Part shown: piece by piece, positions 58,050 to 64,000 of the stretch
Numbering within the stretch: position 1 is the first letter of the stretch
How the letters are laid out: each line of letters begins with the position of its first letter
Source: Pyrinomonadaceae bacterium
GTDB lineage: Bacteria > Acidobacteriota > Blastocatellia > Pyrinomonadales > Pyrinomonadaceae
NCBI GenBank assembly: GCA_014380365.1
Contig: JACMJZ010000025.1
Coordinates: 413,222-477,221, forward strand
Length of the DNA stretch: 64,000 nucleotides
Reading direction: 5' to 3'
The notes under the pieces: generated by a model
Databases searched by the model: none
The model's input: only the letters and a program-made list of their open reading frames with translations
What the model was told of the DNA's origin: nothing
Position numbers and translations under genes: made by a program

Positions 58050-60593
58050 ATGCTCGATCAGGCTTTTACAACTCTTGAGTACCAGGAACTGCGTGCGCTC
58101 ATCCGCAACGGCGCGCAAACACCGATGGGACAGTCGCGGGTCGATGCGATCGCGCCTTTGGAGAACATCGAGGAGCTGCGAAAAGAGCTTTCGGCGCTCG
58201 CGGAGTGTGTGAACCTACGAAGGCGCGGAGCGAAATGGACGTTTAGCGAACTGGCCGATCCGTCTGACAATCTCGCCCTGCTGCGTGTGGAAGGGGCGAC
58301 TCTCGAGATCAGCGGGATTCTCGACCTCAAGCGTCTAAGCGAACAGGCGATGTCTGCCCGCGCGTCTATTCTCGCGGAGCGAGACGCCTCACCGGCGCTC
58401 TGGAGTTTGGTGGAAACCCTGCCGGTAGACCTCAGCCGTCTTAGTGCGCGCATCGCAAACAAGATTCTGCCGAACGGGGAAATCGACGATCGCGCCAGCC
58501 CGGAGTTGGCGAGAATTCGCCATGAGATCGGCGTCTTGCGCTCGCGCATCACCCGCACGCTGGAAGGCGTAATGCGTAAATCCGGAGAGGCGATCCAGGA
58601 TGAGCTGGTTACTATTCGCAACGATCGTTTTGTAATCCCGGTCAAATCCGATCATCGCGCCCGCGTGAATGGCGTGGCGCACGGCTACTCTTCGTCAGGC
58701 GCCACAGCTTTTGTAGAGCCGCTTGAGACAATCGAGGCCAACAACGAACTGCAAGCGCTTCATGAAGCGGAGGCGCGTGAAATCTGGAAGATTCTCGCAG
58801 GCCTGACTGAAGAGCTGCGCGCACAATTGCCGGCCCTCACAAGCGCGGCCGAGGCAGTTGCGCAACTCGATTTCATAAATGCTAAAGCAGTTTTCGACGA
58901 GAAATTCCATTGTGTAATTCCCGAGATCGGCGCCGGGAGCGCAGGCATCCTGCCTGCCTCTTCCACTCCAGTCTCCTTCGAACTAGTCGAAGCTCGTCAC
59001 CCGCTGCTCGAAGAAAACCTTCGCGCGTCAGGCGGCGCGGTTGTGCCCGTGAGTTTTGCGCTTGACGACGAGCACGACGCGATGGTGATCTCCGGCGCCA
59101 ACGCCGGCGGCAAGACTGTCGTACTAAAAACGGCGGGCTTGCTAACGTTGATGGCGCTTTCCGGTGTTTCTGTCCCCGCGAAAAAGGCGGGCGTTCCCTT
59201 TTATCGTTCGGTGCTCGCCGACATCGGCGACCATCAGTCGCTCGCTGCTAATCTCTCCACGTTTACGTCGCACGTCGGCAACATCTCGCGGATGATTGAA
59301 ATCTGCGCAGCGCCCGCACTCGTGCTGTTGGATGAAGTAGGGACCGGCACTGACCCTGAAGAGGGCTCGGCGCTGGGTGTAGCTGTGGTCGATCACTTCC
59401 GTAAGGCCTGCGGCGCGCACGTGATGGCCACCACGCATTACAGCGGCCTGAAGATGTACGCGGGAAACGAAGAGGGCGTGCTAAACGCCAGCGTTGAGTT
59501 TGACGAGAAGACCCTGCGGCCAACCTACCGGCTGATTGTCGGCGTAGCCGGCTCGTCTTCCGGACTGGAGATTGCCAGACGGTTCGGCATCCCGAGCAAC
59601 GTAATTGATTTGGCTTTGGAGTCGGTCAAGGATTCCACGCATCAGGCCACGGAATACCTGCAGCGCATAAAACGGGAAGCAGAGGAGGCCGAAGTTCTGC
59701 GCCAAGCGCTCGATGAAGAACGGGCGGCCGTGGCGGAGAAATTCGCTTCACTCGACAAGGAAGCCGAAAAGACTGAGCGCGCGCGCCAGGAGAAGTTTGA
59801 AAAGGCACTCGCTAATGTCATTCAAGAGTTTGAAAAGCGCTCGCGGGAGCTGGTGGCTACGATCCAGGACAGGTCAGCGCGCTTGAAAGTCGAGCGCGAG
59901 TCGCAGCGTCGTGTGGCTGAGCTAAAACGCGAAGCACAACGGGCCACGACAGTCGGGGGTAAACGGGAAACGATCTCTGCTTCTGCTACTGCCAGTGCGC
60001 GCGGGGTGAGGGTTATGCGAGACGGACAGGTGGTGCAGCAGGGTCCGAGTAAAGATGTTAGCGAGATAAATGGCGGGCCTGAGGTTGTGCGCTATGTCTC
60101 GGGAGCAACGAGGGAGATTGTTGTTGGTGATAGAGTCAGACTGCGCTCGTTTGGTTCGATCGGGATTGTGGACAGCGTGAAAGACGACGAGGCCGAGGTG
60201 CGCGTGAAATCTTTGCGGCTGAGAGAGAAGCTTGAGAACCTCGAACTGGTTGAACTCGAAGCTCCCGCCAAATCGAAAACTCCGAAGTTTGCCAGTTTGG
60301 CGCAGCCGCGAAGCACCGAAGTCAATCTAAAAGCTGTGCAGGAAAATGGCCGCTCTGAAGTAAACGTGATCGGGCAAACAACTGACGAAGCGGTTGACGC
60401 GGTTGATAAGTTTCTCGACCAGGCATCGATGGCCGGCTTGGCTCAGGTACGAATCATCCATGGTCACGGCACCGGTGCGTTGCGTCGTGCAATCGCCGAC
60501 ATGTTGAAGGATCATCCGCACGTCGCTCGCTTCATCGCTGCGCCACAGGATCAAGGCGGCTCAGGCGCGACGCTGGTTGAGTTGCGATCATAA
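58050..60593 (+). CDS. mutS2: MutS2 ATPase with Smr domain
   Basis: An 847-residue protein. The N-terminal half is the MutS core and clamp (LEYQELRALIRNGAQTPMG at the start). The ATPase has Walker A GANAGGKT (about 350) and Walker B LVLLDEVGTGTDPEEGS (about 422). A long coiled coil (about 540-640) precedes a KOW-like segment and a C-terminal Smr domain with IHGHGTGALR. It acts on recombination intermediates or stalled ribosomes. Residues about 295-303 (GSAGILPAS) are encoded by a REP-like element at 58933-58957 inserted in frame. Confidence 0.93.
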   Translation: MLDQAFTTLEYQELRALIRNGAQTPMGQSRVDAIAPLENIEELRKELSALAECVNLRRRGAKWTFSELADPSDNLALLRVEGATLEISGILDLKRLSEQAMSARASILAERDASPALWSLVETLPVDLSRLSARIANKILPNGEIDDRASPELARIRHEIGVLRSRITRTLEGVMRKSGEAIQDELVTIRNDRFVIPVKSDHRARVNGVAHGYSSSGATAFVEPLETIEANNELQALHEAEAREIWKILAGLTEELRAQLPALTSAAEAVAQLDFINAKAVFDEKFHCVIPEIGAGSAGILPASSTPVSFELVEARHPLLEENLRASGGAVVPVSFALDDEHDAMVISGANAGGKTVVLKTAGLLTLMALSGVSVPAKKAGVPFYRSVLADIGDHQSLAANLSTFTSHVGNISRMIEICAAPALVLLDEVGTGTDPEEGSALGVAVVDHFRKACGAHVMATTHYSGLKMYAGNEEGVLNASVEFDEKTLRPTYRLIVGVAGSSSGLEIARRFGIPSNVIDLALESVKDSTHQATEYLQRIKREAEEAEVLRQALDEERAAVAEKFASLDKEAEKTERARQEKFEKALANVIQEFEKRSRELVATIQDRSARLKVERESQRRVAELKREAQRATTVGGKRETISASATASARGVRVMRDGQVVQQGPSKDVSEINGGPEVVRYVSGATREIVVGDRVRLRSFGSIGIVDSVKDDEAEVRVKSLRLREKLENLELVELEAPAKSKTPKFASLAQPRSTEVNLKAVQENGRSEVNVIGQTTDEAVDAVDKFLDQASMAGLAQVRIIHGHGTGALRRAIADMLKDHPHVARFIAAPQDQGGSGATLVELRS
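58933..58957. repeat. REP-like element inside mutS2
   Basis: GGGAGCGCAGGCATCCTGCC, identical in its core to intergenic copies at 13823 and 21297, lies within coding sequence just before the ATPase domain and keeps the frame open. It is translated as GSAGILPAS. Confidence 0.8.
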
Positions 60594-60630
60594 GTTAACG
60601 GCATTGCGAAGAATTGTATCGGGAGACATT

Positions 60631-61290
60631 ATGTGGCTCGTATGGGCTGTACCGCTGGTTGTCATCGTTTTCCTCTGGACTCTCAATGAGTTTCTGCAGG
60701 GCAGACTAAAAGCACAAATCAGTGGCGTCTTGGCAATTCTAATCTTTGGGCTTTGTGGGATGGCCTACTTTTTGTCGGGCTGGCTAGTGGGCGTCTTAGC
60801 CCTGATCGGCTCCTTTGCTCTCGCAGCATTATTTCGTGCTCCCGCTTTATGGACCGCTAGGAAGTTGGTTGACTATCCTGATCTCGGTGTCGACGATTGT
60901 TCGCGCAAACAAGTGGAAGGTTTACTCCGTGACTTTGGCTCGCCTGAGTATTTTGAGCGCTTCGCGGATCGCAAACAAATCGACGAAGCGCATATGGCGA
61001 ACACTGTAAGTCGCGCGTTAGCCCAAGCGGATGTTCAAGAAGTGTTGAGTCGCAGGTCTTTGACGGCGGAAGATGTTAAGGCGTTTTATGAGCGATTTGA
61101 AATCTCTTCACTACCCCATCATCTTAGAGAATTAGCAGTGAGCAACGCAAAAATGCTCGACTACTTTTTTGAGAATTCGACGGCAACAGAAGTAGACGCA
61201 AAGTATGTTCGTAATGTAAACGATAGAAACGTAGCAATTACTCTAACGCTATGGGCTAAGCATAACCCTGCTGGCGAGGGTATGGGATAG
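60631..61290 (+). CDS. Hypothetical protein with three membrane helices
   Basis: A 219-residue product from the ATG at 60631, which follows GGGAG; the open frame extends upstream into mutS2. Two or three hydrophobic helices occupy residues 1-20 and about 38-75, followed by a soluble helical C-terminal half (SRKQVEGLLRDFGSPEYFERFADRKQIDEAH). No family recognised. AT-richer than mutS2. It begins 37 bases after mutS2, so may share its transcript. Confidence 0.65.
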   Translation: MWLVWAVPLVVIVFLWTLNEFLQGRLKAQISGVLAILIFGLCGMAYFLSGWLVGVLALIGSFALAALFRAPALWTARKLVDYPDLGVDDCSRKQVEGLLRDFGSPEYFERFADRKQIDEAHMANTVSRALAQADVQEVLSRRSLTAEDVKAFYERFEISSLPHHLRELAVSNAKMLDYFFENSTATEVDAKYVRNVNDRNVAITLTLWAKHNPAGEGMG

Positions 61291-61319
61291 AATGTTCTCG
61301 GATTTTTACGAGGTGGAAG

Positions 61320-61538
61320 ATGACGGAAAGCACTCACAAGAAGCTGTTAAGTCGCGTGGTGGCGAAAGCCAATGTTTGTGGCGGTGAACCTTGTATTCGC
61401 GGTACGCGAATTCAAGTCGCGGTAATTCTCGACTCTCTCGTGGAAGGACTCACCCCGGCTCAGATTGTCGAACACTATCCACCGCTGACTGAGGAGGATG
61501 TTGGGGCTGCAGTCGCATACGCCCCGGAAAGGGATTAA
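61320..61538 (+). CDS. DUF433 antitoxin-like protein
   Basis: A 72-residue protein with the DUF433 pattern ICGGEPCIRGTRIxV (here VCGGEPCIRGTRIQV) and VEHYPPLTEEDVGAAVAYA. These are small winged-HTH proteins that often precede DUF5615/PIN-like toxins. GAGGTGGAAG precedes the ATG. The usual DUF5615 partner is not next; a short antitoxin-like gene and a PIN toxin follow. Confidence 0.85.
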   Translation: MTESTHKKLLSRVVAKANVCGGEPCIRGTRIQVAVILDSLVEGLTPAQIVEHYPPLTEEDVGAAVAYAPERD

Positions 61539-61548
61539 GATCAGAGCA

Positions 61549-61812
61549 ATGACCCACGAAGAACTCATCCAAGAAATCAATCAACTTCCGCGCGATAAGA
61601 GGAAGGCGCTAGGGGAAGCGATTTTGCGAAACGTCAAAGAAGAACAACTTGCAGGCGACTCAGGAGACCGGGAACAGAGCGAGGTGAGCCGTGAGGAGAA
61701 GATAGCGGCATTTCACCGTCTCCGCGGCATGTTGAAGACCGACGGACCACCGCCAACTGATGAGAAGGTTAAGGATGATTACATCAATTACTTGGCGGAG
61801 AAATACTCCTGA
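61549..61812 (+). CDS. Probable antitoxin of PIN-domain toxin
   Basis: An 87-residue protein from the ATG at 61549. It is charged and helical (EELIQEINQLPRDKRKALGEAILRNVKEEQ) with a disordered C-terminal part, as expected of an antitoxin. No DNA-binding fold is clearly recognisable. Its stop overlaps the start of the PIN gene (TGATG), which argues strongly for a toxin-antitoxin pair. It begins 10 bases after DUF433. Confidence 0.65.
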   Translation: MTHEELIQEINQLPRDKRKALGEAILRNVKEEQLAGDSGDREQSEVSREEKIAAFHRLRGMLKTDGPPPTDEKVKDDYINYLAEKYS

Positions 61813-62234
61813 TGCGCGTGCTGCTGGATACTGACGTTACTCTCGATTTCCTGTTGGAGCGAAAGCCATTTTTTGAAGCCGCCAGTGAGTTGTTCGAGCT
61901 CAGCGCAAACGGGAAATTCGATGCTTACCTTGCCGCAATTACGCCCATCAATGTGTTCTACCTCGGACGCAAGGTTGTAGGCGCTCCAAAGATACGGCAA
62001 GGCATCGCCGAGTTACTAAGACTGGTTCGAATTAGTAATATTTCCAAAGAATCTCTCGAAAAAGCGCTCGGTTTGCCGTTTGCTGATTACGAGGACGCCG
62101 TGCAGCATTGTTGTGCGACGGCCGAGGGATTAGAAGCCATCGTGACCCGTAATGTAACAGACTATAAGAACTCCACACTCCCAGTTTTTACCCCGGTGGA
62201 GTTCCTCAGTCATATTAAATCCCTGCAGCCATAA
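61812..62234 (+). CDS. PIN-domain (VapC-like) toxin
   Basis: A 140-residue PIN nuclease. LLDTDVTLDFLLERKPFF begins the fold with the first acidic residue; ADYEDAVQHCCATAEGLEAIVTRNVTDYKNS holds the central acidic pair and the TRNxxDY motif. VapC-type toxins cleave RNA such as initiator tRNA. Translationally coupled to the preceding gene. It lies four bases upstream of dnaG, an unusually tight junction. Confidence 0.85.
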   Translation: MRVLLDTDVTLDFLLERKPFFEAASELFELSANGKFDAYLAAITPINVFYLGRKVVGAPKIRQGIAELLRLVRISNISKESLEKALGLPFADYEDAVQHCCATAEGLEAIVTRNVTDYKNSTLPVFTPVEFLSHIKSLQP

Positions 62235-62238
62235 CCTC

Positions 62239-64000
62239 GTGCGCTATCCACAAACATTCATTGACGACCTCAAGCGGCAGGCGGACATTGTGCGCGTGGT
62301 TCAGGACTACGTGCAGCTCAAGAAGAAGGGCACAAACTGGATGGCGTGCTGTCCTTTCCACAAAGAGAAAACACCGTCGTTTTCCGTCAGCCCCGTTAAG
62401 GAAATTTTTTATTGTTTCGGGTGTCACAAGGGCGGTTCGGTTTTCAACTTTGTGATGGAAATGGAGCGCGTCTCCTTTCCCGAAGCCATCAAGCTGGTGG
62501 CGGAAAAGTCGGGCGTACCGTTGCCGGTGATGGTTGATGACGGCCGGTTTCAAGCGCGGCGTCTGGAGTCGGAAGAAGTAATTGAGCTGAATAAGTGGGC
62601 ACTCGAATGGTGGGAACAACAACTTGAGACGAGCGGTGAAGCCCGCATTGCGCGCGACTATCTTATTCGCCGCGAGATCACTGAAGAGACGGCCAAGACA
62701 TTTCGGCTGGGTTACGCGCCTGACAGTTGGGAAGCGCTTTCAAGTCACCTGCGGCAGAAGGGCGCGACGCAGGACCAGATCGAACGCAGTGGTTTGGTAG
62801 TCAAAAAAGAAGGCGGGGCGGGATCGTATGATCGCTTTCGCGGCCGGCTCATTTTCCCGGTGATGGACATTCAGGGCAAGCCAATCGCATTCGGCGGACG
62901 AACGCTTAAGGACGAAGACGCGAAGTACATTAACTCGCCGGAAACCGCAGCCTACATAAAAGGCCGGAATTTGTTTGGCCTGAATCTGACGCGCGATGAG
63001 ATTCGGCGAAACGGATTCGTAATACTGGTCGAAGGTTTTCTTGATCTCATCGTGCCTTATCAGTTTGGTATTCTTAACGTCGCCGCGAGCCTGGGCACGG
63101 CATTAACTCCCGATCAGGTGAAACTTCTAGGCAGGTTTGCCCGCAAAGTGGTAGTCAATTATGATGGCGACCAGGCGGGTGTGCAGGCAGCAAAGAAGGC
63201 TATTGAAATACTTCTGGCAGAAGATCTAGAAGTCAAGATTCTCGTGCTTCCAGAGGGTAAGGATCCAGATGAGTTCCTTAGGGAGTCTGGCGCGAGTGAA
63301 TACCATCGACGGCGTGGCGAGGCACAACCCCACATACAATTTGTGATCGATCAGGCTGTGCGGGATCGCAAACTCAGCAATCCGGCCGATAAGGAGGCAG
63401 CGATTGATGAGGTTCTCCCGTACGTTCGTGCGGTGCGCAGCCGCCTGCAAAAGCGCGAATACTTTGACATCGCAATGGATTCGCTTCGCATAAGCGATGT
63501 GACGCTGCGACGAGAGTTGTGGCATTCAATTCGGACTGCAGGTCATGACGTCGGGCGGCCTGGGCAGACCGGCAGGCGCATCCAAGTGAAACCTACCGTG
63601 GCTGAACAGAGGCTTTTGCAAATGCTTCTGGAAGATGAGGAATTGCGACGGCATGTTTTGCCTAAACTGGAGCCCGGGGATTACGACGACCTTCCAACAG
63701 CTCTGATTTTCCGTGCTTTGGTGGAGGGAGAACGTGACGGGGTTGCGATCAACTTCGACTTTTTGAGCAGGAAGACTGAGTCAGATCCTATCGCAGATAT
63801 TTTGCCGGGTCTCCTGATGAGCAAGGATGAAGTCCAGGAAAAAGATCAATCAGACGCCCGAGCGTTAGCAGCCCAGAAGTGTATTGATGCTTTGAGGTTG
63901 ATGAACGTAGACCGTCGCATCAGCGAATTACGATCAGAGATCGCTGTCGCCGAGCGAAATGGAGAAACGGAACGTCGCGATAAACTTTCCATTGAACACC
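62239..64000 (+). CDS. dnaG: DNA primase, 5' part (runs off window)
   Basis: 587 codons are visible from a GTG at 62239. FIDDLKRQADIVRVVQDYVQLKKKG leads to the zinc finger CCPFHKEKTPSF and FYCFGCHKGG (C, H, C, C ligands). The TOPRIM domain has LVEGFLDLIVPYQFGI and VVVNYDGDQAGVQAAKKA. It makes RNA primers at replication forks. The start lacks a strong ribosome site and is close behind the PIN gene. The C-terminal helicase-binding domain is beyond the window. Confidence 0.93.
   Translation, partial: MRYPQTFIDDLKRQADIVRVVQDYVQLKKKGTNWMACCPFHKEKTPSFSVSPVKEIFYCFGCHKGGSVFNFVMEMERVSFPEAIKLVAEKSGVPLPVMVDDGRFQARRLESEEVIELNKWALEWWEQQLETSGEARIARDYLIRREITEETAKTFRLGYAPDSWEALSSHLRQKGATQDQIERSGLVVKKEGGAGSYDRFRGRLIFPVMDIQGKPIAFGGRTLKDEDAKYINSPETAAYIKGRNLFGLNLTRDEIRRNGFVILVEGFLDLIVPYQFGILNVAASLGTALTPDQVKLLGRFARKVVVNYDGDQAGVQAAKKAIEILLAEDLEVKILVLPEGKDPDEFLRESGASEYHRRRGEAQPHIQFVIDQAVRDRKLSNPADKEAAIDEVLPYVRAVRSRLQKREYFDIAMDSLRISDVTLRRELWHSIRTAGHDVGRPGQTGRRIQVKPTVAEQRLLQMLLEDEELRRHVLPKLEPGDYDDLPTALIFRALVEGERDGVAINFDFLSRKTESDPIADILPGLLMSKDEVQEKDQSDARALAAQKCIDALRLMNVDRRISELRSEIAVAERNGETERRDKLSIEH

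Overview
The window looks like chromosomal DNA of an Acidobacteriota member, most likely class Blastocatellia. The basis is inference from content: a fused E2/E1 2-oxoglutarate dehydrogenase of the kgd type, a long-form NADP isocitrate dehydrogenase, secreted S9 and M28 peptidases, VWFA-related exported proteins, a Hanks-type kinase fused to TolB-like and TPR domains, and intergenic DNA packed with REP-like palindromes. No rRNA or phylogenetic marker was compared, so the class is a best guess.

Region 1, about 1-8.55 kb, is accessory. The window opens with the 5' part of a thiolase-fold ketosynthase gene on the minus strand. A roughly 7 kb segment (about 0.9-7.9 kb), more AT-rich to the eye, follows. 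It is bracketed by a 28-bp near-perfect inverted repeat (915-942 and 7836-7863). It carries an XRE regulator with operator-like palindromes, two small unknown genes, a Phd/RelE-type toxin-antitoxin pair, a SWIM zinc-finger DDE transposase behind a promoter and terminator-like leader, two tandem tRNA-like genes with abnormal anticodon loops, a membrane HExxH protein and small membrane proteins.

Region 2, about 8.5-31 kb, is chromosomal. It holds DUF4149, selenoprotein-B-like and SMP-30-like genes in one run, redox genes (a TrxR-like flavoprotein without CxxC, rhodanese, 2Fe-2S ferredoxin, glutaredoxin), secreted oligopeptidase B, a Ser/Thr kinase next to a PPP-type phosphatase, a LuxR/DUF4199/VOC group, xseA-xseB-ispA, and two VWA proteins.

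Region 3, about 30-45 kb, contains egtD followed by an ABC transporter whose permease is fused to its binding protein (EgtUV/OpuC-like), suggesting ergothioneine or betaine handling. It then has a GlsB-like stress protein, a small gene for a DPPPDG-repeat peptide, purE, a small acidic protein, icd, an M28 peptidase with PDZ, a WD40-like PD40 protein and the 1261-residue kgd. Region 4, 44.5-64 kb, has a histidine phosphatase, a Tat-exported amidase, an orphan HigA antitoxin, cheA and cheW 8 kb apart, ribH-nusB, two beta-oxidation genes, a zinc-ribbon rhomboid, S1/P1 nuclease, ferritin-like and AhpD-like proteins, mutS2 (with a REP-like insertion in frame), a DUF433 and VapBC-like cluster, and the start of dnaG.

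The strongest candidates for something undescribed are the flanked island with its aberrant tRNA-like pair and novel repeat family, the DPPPDG-repeat small gene, and the egtD/transporter neighbourhood.
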